Source of the DNA: Neoceratodus forsteri
Taxonomy: Eukaryota; Chordata; Ceratodontiformes; Ceratodontidae
Length of the DNA stretch: 64,000 bases
Direction of reading: 5' to 3'
Assembly: GCA_016271365.2 (NCBI GenBank)
Contig: CM057451.1
Coordinates: 496,361,501-496,425,500 of the forward strand
Shown: positions 22,661-34,330 of the stretch, piece by piece
How the letters are laid out: each line of letters begins with the position of its first letter
How positions within the stretch are numbered: position 1 is the stretch's first letter
Notes under the pieces: model-generated
What the model was told of the DNA's origin: nothing
Databases searched by the model: none
Seen by the model: only the letters and a program-made list of their open reading frames with translations
Position numbers and translations under genes: made by a program

Positions 22661-22823
22661 AAAAACAGGTTTATGCAACCCGTCCCCCAGGCTGCACCTA
22701 GAAATAAGCTATCAAAGCCTAGCATGCCCTTCCTGGTCAAAAATGACAAATAAATAATAAATGTGACCCTTTTAATCACTGGAGAGGGTCTGAAGGCTTC
22801 CTACCACGCTCCCTGCCCATCCC
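22645..22823 (+). repeat. Direct copy of 17955-18140
   Basis: Shares CCCCCAGTCAATAAAA, GGCTGCACCTAGAAA and CCTTTTAATCACTGGAGAGG with 17955-18140. It directly follows the tRNA-derived SINE, so it may be the 3' domain of that SINE family or of its partner LINE. Confidence 0.75.
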
Positions 22824-23017
22824 CTGGCATCCCAGAGAGGTCTTTATCAGTTGCAACAAGTCTGGAAGTACTATATACTACGATGCACAGCCACAGCACT
22901 AGAGATGCACAGGCTCACACTGCACTACAGATGCACACAAACTCAACACTGCTGAGTAAGGTCCAAGAGTGGCATACCTCTAATTTCCATGGTTGCCCTG
23001 GGACACCAGCATAGCAT

Positions 23018-24460
23018 GGCTTTAATAATATATAAATAATACATCTTCATTTGTACTGTGCCTTCCTTAAATCCAAGGCACCTTTACAACACCTGCACAT
23101 AAAACAGTAAAATAAGCACTGATCTAATAACTGCTGAATTCATAAAATACAATAAAATATCATCAGGGGCAAACCTTTAACCATAAATGGGTATTTAAGG
23201 CCTTTTTAAATTCCTCCACGGATGCAAACTGCCAGAGCGGATGGGGTAGAGAATTACAGAGGGCAGGAGCCGTGTGCATAAAAGCACGGGCCCCCGAAGA
23301 TTTTAAAGAAACCCTCGGAATCTCTAGCAACCTCTCATCCTCCGAGCGGAGCTATCGCCTAGGGCAGTAAGGTACCAGGAGCTCTTTCAAGTAGTCTGGG
23401 CCCAGTCTGTGTAGGGCTTTATAAGTCAGAAGACCAACTTTAAAGGTGATCTGCCACTGTATTGGCAGCCAGTGCAGATCACGCAGTACCGGAGAAATAT
23501 GACAGGTACAAGGAGTACTTGCCAATAACCGGGCCACAGCATTCTGCATGAGGTGAAAGCAGCAGATATCAATCCCTGGTAGCCCTAGATACAGGGAGTT
23601 GCAGTAATCAAGGTGCGAGGTCACAAAGGTGTGGACCAATGTGGGCAGATCACCGGATGGAACTAGGTGCTTAATCCTGGAGATGTTTCTCAGATGGTAA
23701 AAGGATGACTTGATGACTGCCAACACCTGCGATCGCAGTGTCAGCCCGTCATCAAAAATCACCCCCAGGTTCCTCACCCGTTCAGAGATAGGGAGCTGGA
23801 TGCCACCCAGAAAAAGTCCTGAGGGCAAACCAACTCCTATCCCCCCTATCAAGCGACCTGGGCCCACAACCATCACCTCTGTCTTCTCAGACTTCAACCT
23901 CAGCCAGCTCGAATTCATACAGTACTGGATTTCAGTGAGGCAGTTGTTAAATACCGAGAGAGCTCTATCCTGGCCGGGTGCAAAAGATAGGTAGAGCTGG
24001 GTATCATCAGAATAGTAGTGAAACCTCAGCTCATACCTTCTTACAATGTCTCTGAGGGGCAGCATGTACACTGCGAACAACATGGGGGACAACACTGAAC
24101 TCTGAGGAGCCCCACAAGACAGAGAGACTGGGCCGGAGGAATTAATCCCCAATACCACCCTCTGAGTTCTGCCTGTGAAGAACTATCTAACCCACCTGAG
24201 GACTGTACTAGACAGGCCACAGATGAACTTCAGGCATTTGAGAACTACCCCATGGTCCACAGTGTCAAATGTTGAACAGAGATCGAGAAGAACCAAGATG
24301 GAATGGCTCTTTTGATCTCTTGCCATCAAGAGATCATTGAGCACCCGAACCAGCACCATCTCGGTACTATCCCTCCTTCGGAAACCAGACTGGAGTGGTT
24401 CATAAATGTCATGGATGGTCAAATGGTTGATTGGTTTTCAGGATCTGAGGTAAAATGTCC
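23018..24460 (-). mobile_element. L2-like LINE, copy 1
   Basis: The minus strand carries a reverse transcriptase with blocks in order: LQSGFRRRDSTEMVLVRVLND and LDLCSTFDTVDHGVVL (24422-24183), then CGAPQSSVLSPMLFAVYMLPL and YYSDDTQLYLS in the following frame. The C-terminal block HLDYCNSLYLGLP and LRDLHWLPIQWQITFKV is typical of the L2 clade. The 3' untranslated region runs to about 23018. A stop between the two frames shows loss of function. Confidence 0.85.
23352..24158 (-). pseudogene. L2-like reverse transcriptase fragment (268 codons open)
   Basis: This is the longest uninterrupted frame of L2 copy 1. It covers the palm from the PQG box (GAPQSSVLSP) through the active-site box (YSDDTQLY, with both aspartates kept) and the thumb to the conserved HWLPI motif. 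Upstream palm residues lie in another frame at 24422-24183, separated by a stop, and the endonuclease is absent. It would have acted in target-primed reverse transcription; here it is a truncated relic, not a host gene. Confidence 0.8.
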
Positions 24461-24464
24461 TCTC

Positions 24465-26000
24465 CTGCAACCAAAACAACAAAACAAACAAGTACATTTT
24501 TGTTTACCACCTATTCTCTGGGGCTCAGAGTGCTTTACGTAGGCCAAGGAAACAGAGTAAAAACTAAAGCACAAAATAAAACACATATCAGAATAGAATA
24601 AGTTAAATAAATAATACATTGCAATAAATAAAACAGCAGCCAGTGTGGGGGAGGCCCTTAACTAGTCCCAAAGGCCTCCTTTAACAGGTAGGTCTACAGG
24701 CCCCTCTTCCCTCCATTGAGGGGGCCTCTCTCCAGGATCTTGGGAGTGAGTTCCACAGGGCTGGGCCAGCAATCTGAAAGGCCCAACCACCTGAAGACAG
24801 AAGCCTAGCCCTGGAAATCACCAGGACACCCATCTCGGGGGAGCAGAGATGGCAATCTGTATGGTATGGAGTGAGGAGGTCACTCAGATAGCCTGAGCTC
24901 AGTCTGTATAGGGCTTTATAGGTCAGTAAACTGACCCTGATTATGATTTGCCACTTCACCAGTGGTCAGTGCAAGTCAAGTAGGGCCGGGGTCATGTGAC
25001 AGGACCTCGGAAGGCCTGCCAGCAACCTGGACACTGCATTCTGCACCAGCTGCAGGTGTCGTAGGACCCTCAACTCTGAGATAAAGACCATTACAGTAGC
25101 TGAGCCTGGAAGTCACGAAAGCATGCATTAGTGATGACAAGTCTTTCGGTGGGATCAAGGCTTTAATCTGGGTGATGTTCCTTAGATGGTAAAAGCCACT
25201 CCATACTATGTAATACACCTGAGCCTCACATGTCAGTCAATCATCCAATATGACCCCCAGATTCTTCTCCTTGGCAGAAGCTGCAAGCTTAGAATGACAA
25301 GCACCAGGCCTGTCACCTCCCCTCCTGCCTCCGAGCCCTGCCAATGACCAGGATCAAACACTAATACCTCCATTTTATCCAAGTTGAGTCTTAGCCAACT
25401 GGAGGACATTTAATTCCAAAATGTGTGCACTCCAACAAAGAGAACGGAGGCCAAACTGAATTACAGAAAAATTCCATTAATTTTGAAGTTTACAAGTACG
25501 GCCTCTGCCAGTCACAAATGAACACCTTACCCCATCTAGTCCTGTATCTCAGTCAGGCACAGATTTAGTACCTCAGCTGCTTCAGGCATTCCGGATGCAA
25601 ATGACAAATACAGTTGGGTGTCATCTGCATAACAATGAAAACCCAGACTGTAGCATCAAATATTTTCCCCCATGGGCAGCATGTACACTGCGAACAGCAT
25701 GGGTGACAGGATGAAGTCCTGAGAAGCTCCACACTGCAGGGGCTTTGGGAGTGAGGAGAAATTCCCCATCACCACACTCTGCATCCTGTCCATCAAGAAG
25801 GATGCAAGCCAACTGATGACAGTGCCAGTGAGTCCACAAAACACTCCTAGGCAATCCAACAACACTCCATGATCCATGGTGTCAAATACTAAGGAGAAAT
25901 CAAGTAGAATGAGAGCTGACTGTTCCCCTCTATCTCTTGCCCTGATGAGGTCTTTGTGCACTCTGACAAATCAGGCAGGTTGGCATCATGTTCTGGAAGT
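24465..26000 (-). mobile_element. L2-like LINE, copy 2
   Basis: Minus-strand frames: LILLDFSLVFDTMDHGVLL and LQCGASQDFILSPMLFAVYML at 25961-25656, SGFYHLRNITQIKALIPPKD with FVTSRLSYCNGLYL at 25218-25100, and IRVSLLTYKALYRLSSGYL with GPALWNSLPRSW near 24940-24720. The motif order matches copy 1, but it is more decayed. It sits head-to-tail with copy 1, whose 5' truncation is at about 24460. Confidence 0.8.
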
Positions 26001-26289
26001 GATGAGTGATTGGTTTCCCCTGGGCATAAATAAACTTCAAAACAGACAGCTTTGGCAGGTATCTCATGCCCATTCAGAAAGGTGTCATGAAACATCAAAA
26101 TAAGTGAGATAAGCAGATCCGAAAGACAGAATGTTTGAGTAAATATATACTAAATCTCTTGATTTTAGGAGAAGATTAAAAAAATAAGAGTGACTCACCT
26201 GATGAAATTCATTGTTGATCTTTTAATTACAAGGATGAGAGACTTGATTCTGAAAGAGTGAGTCTCTGAAAGAGTGAGGCTTGACAGCT

Positions 26290-27290
26290 CTGGAAATGTG
26301 GATATGAAATAATGTACAGGATAGTAAACATCATGGATTTGTGGCTGGGAGGTCTTGTCAGACTAATCTGCTAGTTTTCTTTGACTGGGTGATGAAGGGC
26401 TTAGATAGTGGTCATGTTGTGGATTTGCTGTACTTCATCTTCAGCAAGGCTTTTGACTCACTACCGTACAGATGCTTGTTGAGGAAACTGGAGGACCTTG
26501 GTGCAGCTAGGGACATAAATGGGTGGAAAACTGTTTAGAGAGATAGCAGAGGGTGGTGGTAAATGGGGTCAAATCAAAAGAGAGGACGATCATGAGTGGG
26601 GTGCCACAGGGATCTGTCCTGGCTCCTGTCTTCTTCAATATATTCATCAGCGGCTTTGGAGAGGACATCTGAAGTAAGTTGTGTCTCTTTGTAGATGACA
26701 CGAAGCTCTGTGGAAGGGTAGATAGTGATGAAAGGATCAGAGAAATGCATAGGGATCTACAAAGCTATAGAGGTGGTGTACATTTTGGCAGTTGAAATTC
26801 AGTGCCAAAAAGTGCAAGATTATGCACCTAGGGAATAAAAACCCCAGGACAGAGTACTGGATGGGAGACGTAATCCTGAGCACTATGGCAGAAGAAACAG
26901 AAGAAAGGAACCTGGGAGTCATCATTGGAGACTCCCTCAAACAATCAAGTAAGTGTAACAGGGCCTACAGTAAAGGCTAATAGGATGCTGGGGTGTATTG
27001 TAAGGGGTACTGACAGCAGACAAAAGAAGGTATTACTGTACTACCTCTATATAAGTCACTGGTAAAGCCACATCTGGAATACTGTGCAAGTTCTGGAGTA
27101 TTCACCTAAGGAAGGACAGGGACAGGGACAGGCTGAAGACGGTGCAACACAGGATGACCAAGATGATTCAGGGCCAACAGGGTAGATCTTATGAGGATCC
27201 TCTCAAGGCACTGAACATGGACTCACTGGAAACCAGGTGAGAGAGGGGGATGATATGATAGATATGATAGATACCTTCAAGTTCTGATCT
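26290..27290 (+). mobile_element. CR1 LINE fragment
   Basis: Plus-strand blocks: [75 protein letters not shown] (FVDD active-site box), FSAKKCKIMHLGNKNPRTEY, and a KPHLEYC-type block near 27065. Frames shift several times. The element is truncated at both the 5' and 3' ends. Confidence 0.85.
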
Positions 27291-27401
27291 CTGGTTCCTG
27301 AATCTTTACTCCTACTAAATAGTTCTCAGCAGTTCACCTTGTTTATTCGCTTCCAGGAAATGGGACAGTATTTTTTTTTTTTTATCATCGTGGACAAGTC
27401 A

Positions 27402-27560
27402 TGGTTCGTGGGGGGCACTAGACTACCAAGACGAGGTGAATTCATACATATTGATGTTAAGGACAACATCGGGACTCGGGGATGAGGGGGCACTGGATCA
27501 CCAGGAAAAGGTGGTTTTATAAATACTGATATTAGGGGCAATATCAGGACTCTGGGATGG
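27402..27560. repeat. Two-copy tandem repeat of about 78 bp
   Basis: Each unit contains a GGGGG(G)CACT block, an ACCA block, a TATTGATGTTA/TACTGATATTA block and a CATCGGGACTC/TATCAGGACTC block. Two degenerate units lie head to tail. Confidence 0.65.
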
Positions 27561-27839
27561 GGGACTGGTAGTAGAGATGGGCGGATTTTCATTTTTTTCA
27601 CAGGAAAAATTTCACATTTCGCACCCATGAAATATTTTGTGAAATGCACAAACTTCACAAAATACTTCATGTAACGAAATTTGTGGATTTTGCCATCTTC
27701 GTTTGATTTATTATGGATCAAGCACGCCTTTCTTCATCCATGTGTTGTGTTGCATTTATTAATTGTCAGACAGAACAAATTAGTACAGAGCAACATGCAG
27801 CTGCAGTTGCTTTTATATAGGAAAACAAAACATAAATTG

Positions 27840-29010
27840 AAGCTCAGGACTGGGGAGCAGTACAACACATGGATGAAAGGAATGCATCAGCAGTTCACGA
27901 AACACAGTGGCCCTGGACATCCATTTTTTTCCCAGGGCTTGGAAAAAGTTCAACAATCAATATGGGGGAAGGGGGGGATTGATCAGATGCTTCTCCAACG
28001 GGAACGTTTTTGGCAATATACTTTGGGAGCCCTGAATGGCATGCGTTTAAATGCTAGATTTCAACTTTCTCCATTCCTTTGACTGCATAGATAGTAGCCA
28101 GCTTGGGAACTTTTTGATACTTTGAGGGATATTTCTCAGTTGGGATATATACTGACTTATACAAACAATACCTGCATAACTTAACAACAGGGATGGTCCA
28201 TTTCTGTTAGGTCTGCTGCCCCCCCCCCTCCATTTTACATAGAAACATAGAAGCATAGACTTTGATGGCAGATAAGGACTGCTTGGCCCACCTAGTCTGC
28301 CCATTTCCCTACCTCCAGGATAGGCCGCAGATCCTAGTTAACCAACAGCCTATTTCTTCTTACCCCCCCACAAGAATTGCCTTATGTCTGTCCCATGCAT
28401 TCTTGAATTCTCCCACAGTTTTAGACCCCACAACCTCCTCAGGAAGGCTGTTCCATGCATCCACTACCCTCCCTGTGAAAAAATGCTTCCTCACATTGCC
28501 CCAGAGCTTCCAGTTTTTACTTATCTGCAATCCATATATTTTTTTAAATGGTGTCTCACTTAGAAGGGGTATTATGATGACAAATGGACTTGGGGGAATT
28601 TTAATTACCTAAATGAATTTAGACTGTGGTATCTAAGGGGACAATGAGTATTACAATGGAGTAATAGATTACGGTGTGTGAAATGCTTTGGGCCATTAGT
28701 GGTCTAATGCTAGGTTATATTGTATCACCTCTGTGAGGTGGACCGAGGTATAGATTGTCCATCATTGGACAACACCATGTCTAAATGTTCTGTGATGTAT
28801 TGTGGATGGCTAGTTTTAATTAATGTTCTATTTACATTCCTGCATGCGGATCAAACTCTGCTACATGGGGTGGGTACTAGAAAAACTGTGTTGAATCTGT
28901 GTACCTGTTATGTCTTGACAAAGAGCATGAAGCTCAAAAACATTCAGGTGAATAGTGTGGAGTCTTTTAAACATGTTTTAATAAATATTGATCAATGGAA
29001 AACCAGTGTG
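27840..29010 (+). mobile_element. Penelope-like element 3' part
   Basis: A plus frame ending at 28080 contains GGIDQMLLQRERFWQYTLGA followed by LNARFQLSPFL and a stop. This resembles the conserved C-terminal RERFWIYKLKTL...GLN...FL pattern of Penelope-like retroelements of the Neptune type. The untranslated part, with a CTTGACAAAGAGCATGAAGC phrase, runs to about 29010. A minus-strand CR1 3' end is inserted at 28238-28545. Confidence 0.55.
28238..28545 (-). mobile_element. CR1 3' end inserted in the Penelope-like element
   Basis: Starts on plus with CATAGAAACATAGAAGCATAG (the family tail) and continues with GGCAGATAAGGACTGC, TAGTCTGCCC and CATCCACTACCCTCCCTGTG, the reverse complement of the CR1 C-terminal codons (FF.ERVVDAW...). 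About 300 bp, 5'-truncated. Confidence 0.85.
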
Positions 29011-29559
29011 GTCATTGCGATTCCTGTGGAGTGCCTTAGTACGGTCTCAACACCTTTTTTTTGCCTTACAAAGTAAAATGACTGGAGCATTGGACTCGGC
29101 TTGCCTGGTAGCCACCTTCCTCCTTTCTGTCAAAAGGGAGCAGAATAATAGAGGAGGATAAGCAGAAGGTAGTCAAACTTTTTTTTCTTAGTTTCTTTCT
29201 TCACCTGCGATCCCCAGTCCTGGCAGCACTACCCCCAGCCCTTTCACTGACCCTGTCATCATATGGGTTAACTACCACTTACAAAGAGCTGTATCCATGG
29301 TAGGCCTGCCTTGTCAGGTCATGTTGTGCCCATGGGGGATGCCAAGCAAGCTGGGGTGTTAGCCTCTGTTTTTCTTTTGGGGCATCTGTGTATGATGCAA
29401 GCACACACATACATGTTGGTGCACATGCGTGCTGCATCGGCACACACCCTCCCGTGTCTGCTGGTCCTGCTGGTGCTGCCACCCGGCCTCCACCAGGTGG
29501 TAGGCAAGTGGCAGGACTCAGAATCCCCCCTCCTTGTAGGAGGTCAGCCATCTTGGGAA
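29011..29559. other. Unclassified non-coding stretch
   Basis: No gene or terminal repeat is supported. Open frames overlap on both strands and lack domains. Confidence 0.35.
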
Positions 29560-31018
29560 ACTCAATCATCCTCACTCAGCTGGTTCCTGAGCGACCCTGG
29601 TCAATTATCAAACCTGTGTCGCCAACTTGGCAGGAGGTAAGGTGCCAGTGCCTTTGCTCTCTACACCACCAGGCTGGCAAGTGGCTGCCATGCTTAATGA
29701 CTACTTCTGCTCTGTATTTACTGTGGAGGATAGAGGGCCCTTGCCAGAAAGTGGCATAAAGGCTGTTGCAAGGGGATCTCCAAAATGGGGCAGGTTGTAA
29801 TTTATTTATTTATTGGTTGACTGATTTAAAATTTTGGTGACCTGGAGAGGCACACAGAGCCAAGGCTCGTTTCCAGGTGCGACCTGTGGGAAGGGGAAAA
29901 GGGAAGTGCAGATGTACACATAGTAGTAGTAGTAAAATATTTATTCATAAAATGTTATGAATTAGGATTAACTCAATTGAGTTTACAATTCATTTACAAT
30001 GAGGTCCCTCAGGGATCAGTCCTGGGGCCAGTCCTCTTCAACATCTTCATTAGTGACCTTGCAGATGGACTAGAGGGTAAGGCTTGTCTGTTTGCAGATG
30101 GCACCAAGATCTGCAACAGAGTAGATGATCCAGATGGGGTGGGCAGAATGAGAAGAGATCTGGATAAACTAGCAGAATGGTCAGAAGAGTGGCAACTGGG
30201 ATTTAATGCAAAGAAGTGCAAAATCATGCACATAGGGAAGAGAAACCCTGAAGCCACCTATAGGCTGGGAGGGGAGTTGCTAGCAGTCACAAAGGAAGAA
30301 AGAGACTTGGGCATCATCATCCCTGATGACCTAAAATCATCCAAGCAGACCTCTAAAGCAGTAGGTAAGGCTAGGGGGGTGTTAGGGTGTATTAGTAGGG
30401 ATCACAAGCCAAGAGGGAGGTATTAATCCCTCTGTACAACACACTGGTTAGGCCCCATCTGGAGTACTGCGTGCAGTATTGGAGGCCACACCTTCACAAG
30501 GACATTAACCAAATTGAGGCAGTCCAGAGAAGGGCAACCAAAATGGTGCAGGGACTGCATCAGAAGACATATGAGGACAGATTAACGGAGCTCAATATGT
30601 ATACCTTGAGCAAAGGAGGAGAGAGGTGATATGATCGAGGCATTCAAACACCTTAAGGGCATAAACAAGGTGAAAGAGTCTAACATGTTTAAATATAAGA
30701 AAATAGCAGGACAAGAGGACACAGCATGAGATTAGAGGAGGCCGATTAAGGGGGATGTGAGGAAATTCTTTTCACAGAAAGGGTGGTGGATGCATGGAAT
30801 GGCTTACCACAAGAAGTGGTGGCTATGAATACAGTGCAGGGCTTCAAACAGGCATGGGATAGGCATAAGGGAGCAATACAAATGACTATGAATAGATAGG
30901 CCACTGACAGAGCAAAGGCCGATGGCACATTTATAAGGTAGAAAAAGAAATGGGCAGACTGGATGGGCCTTGCGGTCCTTATCTGCCGTCAAATTCTATG
31001 TTTCTATGTTTCTATGAG
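29560..31018 (+). mobile_element. CR1 LINE with intact 3' tail
   Basis: The linker part (LNDYFCSVFTVED near 29693-29735) is followed by a MIR-like SINE remnant. The palm then runs from 30000: [34 protein letters not shown] (the active-site FADD is FADG), FNAKKCKIMHIGKRNPEATY and ERDLGIII. The C-terminal codons (RPHLEYCVQYW, QRRATKMVQGL, ERGDMIEAFKHL, RLRGDVRKFFSQKG) follow with frameshifts. It ends with three TTTCTATG-type units at 30999-31016, the CR1-type tandem tail. Confidence 0.85.
29798..29900 (-). mobile_element. MIR-like SINE, 3' half
   Basis: A TTTATTTATTTATT run, then GGCACACAGAGCCAAGGCTCG and CCAGGTGCGACCTG, which match the tail side of the MIR-like copy at 21893-22113. The tRNA head is missing. 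It interrupts the CR1. Confidence 0.6.
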
Positions 31019-31514
31019 GTCCACTGAGCATATAAAATGACACTGTTTCAAATACAACAAGCATTTGTCAATGCCGAATGTTTGCTTACTGGCATTGGCA
31101 GTGGTAGTGTAGAAGTTACAGAGCTGCGTAATAGGAATGGCAGTGAAGTACTGAACTGAAGCCAACCCCACCACCACCCTGCAGAGAGTGACAGGCATCG
31201 GGGTGTGCATTTGGGTTGTCAGGCGTAACGGCCACACCATTTCACCACACCCCACTCTGCAGAGACTGACAAGTGTGACGTGTTCCTTGGGGTCTCTGGT
31301 CATGCTAACTCCATTTCATTAGGAAATACGTGAGATGGGTGCTGATAGGAGAATGGGGTGAAGTTTGGGGCCAAAGAGTCCAAGGCATACCTCGATGCCT
31401 CTCTCAGTGACTGCAGGGTGGAATGGTATGAGCATCACAGGCAAGAATCCCAAGTCACACCCCTGATTCCTGTCATTCTCTATAGGGTTGGGCGATTTAG
31501 TTGAAAAGCCCTAA
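31019..31514. other. Unclassified non-coding stretch
   Basis: Between the CR1 tail and the tandem array. No gene is supported. Confidence 0.4.
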
Positions 31515-33515
31515 TACCTCAGGCATTCGTTGGTATTTTAACTCCAAATTTTCAACATGTTTGTTTTGTGACCCCACCTCATGAACAGGGGAATATCAGT
31601 TTGGTAGCCAAAGCTGCTTATGCACAGTGACTACGGGATTTAGCACCACAGGTGCAAAATATTCGAACAGGCTGTAAAAATGACAGCTGTACTCTTTCTT
31701 GGGGAGGTGTAAAATGGCTATGTTGCAAATGTGTAGTAAAAATATTTAAAAAATGGTGAAGTCAATCGAATAGAAAACTGTGCAACGACACCGTTATATA
31801 AGTAGGTTGGGGATATTTTATAGCAGATTGTCAACTCAGGCATTTTGGTGCCTCCGATCATGAACAGTGTCACTGTGATTTTCTTTATCTGTGCCGAACA
31901 ATGATTTCCCACAGCGACCACGCATCTCTGCACTGAAAGTGTGAAACACACTCCGCCATGTTGTGAAAATGGCAGCTGTACTGTTCATAAGGAAGTGTTG
32001 AAAATGCCACTAGTGAAAATCTGGACTGAAAATATTACTAAGTCATGAACTAACGAGGATGCGTGGAAACTGCACAATGCTCACTCATAACACAGTCATT
32101 TTATGGACTTTGTCACCAAATTTTCAACATAGCCATTTTAAGACCTCTGCTCATGAACAGTGTAACTGTGATTTTCTTAATCTGTCCTAAACATTGCTTT
32201 CGCACACCAACAGCACCATTGTGCGCTACATGTGCGATAACACATTTTGGGTGACATGAAAAATTGCAGCTGGACTGTTCATGAGGAAGTTTAATAAAAT
32301 GGACATGTTGAAAATCTAGAGTGAAAATATTAAATTTGCAAACTTACGAGCATGCATAGGAACTGTGCAACGCATGCTCGTAAAAGTCATTTTTAGGCAT
32401 TTTTTCACCAAGTTTTCAACATAGCCATTTTAAGACCTCTGCTCATGAACAGTGTCACTGTGGTTTTGTTAATGTGTCCCATACATTGAGTTTGCACACC
32501 GACTGCGCCATTATGCGCTACATGGGTGGAAACACGTTTTGGGCAGGATGTGAAAAATGACAGCTGTACTGCTCATAAGGAGGTGTGGAAAAATGGCAAT
32601 GTTGGAAATCTGGAGTGGAAATATTGAAAATTCGCAAACCTACGAGCGTGCGTGGGAACTGTGCAACGACACCGTGAAACAGACATTTTAGGAATTCGTC
32701 ACCAAATTTTCAACATAGCCATTTTAAGATCTCTGCTCATGAACAGTGACACTGTGATTTTCTTAATGTGTCCCATACACTGAGTTCGACAACGACTGCG
32801 CCATTGTGCTTACATGGCGGAAACACATTTTGGGTGAGATGTGAAAAATGACAGCTGTACTACCTATAAGAAGGTATGGAAAATGGCAATGTTGAAAATC
32901 TGGAGTGGAAATATTGAAAATTCATGAACCTATGAGCGTATGTGAGAACCGCGAACGCACTGTAAAACAGTCATTTTTAGAATTTTTTCATCAAATTTTC
33001 AACATAGCCATTTCAAGATGTCTGCTCATGAACAGTGTCACTGTGATTTTCTTAATTTGTCCCGTACATTGATTTCATACACCGACTGCGCCATTCTGCG
33101 CTACAAGGGTGGGAACACATTTTGGGTGAGATGTGAAAAATGACAGCTGTACTACTCATAAGACAGTGTGGTGAAATGGCAATGTTGAACATCTGGAGTG
33201 AAAATATTGAAATTTCGCGAACTTACGAGCCTGTGTAGGACCTGCGCAACACACGCTCGTTAAACAGTAATTTTTTGGAATTTTGGCACCAAATTTTCAA
33301 CATGGAGGTTTTGGGCCCCCTTCTCATGAATGATGTCACTGTCATGGTGGTATTCAGTCCCGAAGGGTGATTTCGCAGTCACTGCACAGTCACTGCGCGA
33401 AATCACCCTTCGAGCCCGAATAACACCATGACAGTGACATCATTCATGAGAAGGGTCCCAAAACCCCATGTTGAAAATTTGTCAAAATTCCAAAATGCCT
33501 GAGATATGCAATAAG
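31515..33515. mobile_element. Tandem-array element with inverted ends (about 291-bp monomers)
   Basis: TCATGAAC or its variant occurs at 31579, 31858, 32151, 32443, 32737, 33026 and 33324, giving periods of 279, 293, 292, 294, 289 and 298. Each monomer also has TTTTCAACAT, a GACAGCTGTACT-type word, and an AATATTGAAAATTC-type word. The left end (CCTCAGGCATT, then CAAATTTTCAACATG) and the right end read inverted (TCTCAGGCATTTTGG, then CAAATTTTCAACATGG) match. The last copy folds back at 33386. No coding capacity. It could be a non-autonomous DNA element with internal repeats, or a satellite block with an inverted last monomer. Confidence 0.65.
33278..33495. repeat. Large hairpin closing the tandem array
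   Basis: The inner arms GAAGGGTGATTTCGC (33362-33376) and its inverse (33397-33411) lie around an axis near 33386. Pairing extends outwards through TCATGAATGATGTCACTGTC to the CAAATTTTCAACATG words. Confidence 0.85.
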
Positions 33516-33748
33516 TTGAACCTCCTATCTAGCCCATCATACAGCTTACCGCATTTCCTCAGTTCAAGGTCGGCTTTGAAGAGTGCAGACGTGTTCCCGG
33601 TCCACGAAGATCGCCGCTCTGGAGTCCGGAGGTAAATATGGGGTGGGGGTGTGGGGAGGCTGGAGTGCGCGGTGGGTGGGTGCGGGTTGTGGGAGGGGTT
33701 CGGAGGCAGTGGACCGTTTTGTTTTACAGGGTAAACAAAAAAAGACAT

Positions 33749-34057
33749 TGGTGGACGCCACGCCTGGGTGGGCTCCCAGCGTGGCACCAGGACTGGGGAA
33801 GTTCAGCCGACGGGAATTGGGCACCCCTGGCCGGCAAAAAATTTAAAAAAAAGCTGGAAGGTTTGCACACTGGGGTGGACTCCCAGCGTGGCACAAGGAC
33901 TTTGGGGAGGGGGCGTCTCAGCCGATGGGATTGGGCATCCTGGTCGGCAACATGATCGATTGCCATGCTGGGGTGGGCTCCCAGTGTGGCATCAACTAAT
34001 GGGAGGAGGGGAGGAGACAGCGCAGTTCAGCCGAGGGGATTGGGCACCCTGTCGGCT
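33749..34057 (+). repeat. Three-copy minisatellite of about 100 bp
   Basis: Each unit contains TGGG(G)TGG(G/A)CTCCCAG.GTGGCA, then a CAGCCGA.GGG.(A)TTGGGCA.CC block ending in (C/T)(C/G)GGC. The units begin near 33749, 33860 and 33960. Open frames across the array are a by-product of its composition. Confidence 0.75.
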
Positions 34058-34147
34058 ACTCGCATGCGACGAAGCGCATGCGCTGCGGCTGGAGGGAGCG
34101 GCGTGAGCAGCTTCTTGTTGCTGCTCACTCAAGCGTAGCTCCCCCTT

Positions 34148-34330
34148 TCAACTGTATGCCACTGCATTTTGGAGCGTGTCATAGACAGCTCCAAAATGCA
34201 TTGGCTTACAGGGGCCGCGCCTGCCAGCATAGTGCCTGAATTGGAGGAGGAGGTGACACACCTCTGAAATCTCCGATGAAGGCACTATGTTTCTTGCACA
34301 TGCGTGCAAGCAAGCATAAAAATGACAATA
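34148..34330 (+). repeat. Dispersed repeat, copy 1 (inverted partner at 63825)
   Basis: Contains a hairpin GCATTTTGGAGC/GCTCCAAAATGC (34163-34200) and the palindromic word CTTGCACATGCGTGCAAG near 34296. About 180 bp recur in reverse orientation at 63825-64000. Confidence 0.8.

Noticed and set aside
23352..24158. 268-codon minus-strand ORF as a host gene
   Set aside because: Its motifs (PQ box, YSDDTQLY, HWLPI) are those of an L2-like reverse transcriptase, and the preceding domain is in another frame.
31515..33515. CRISPR array
   Set aside because: The monomers are about 291 bp and diverge along their whole length; there is no short repeat with unique spacers, and the context is a vertebrate genome.
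33583..34106. Plus-strand ORFs of 87-112 codons over the minisatellite
   Set aside because: Open frames result from the GC-rich repeated unit; the residues simply repeat with the units.
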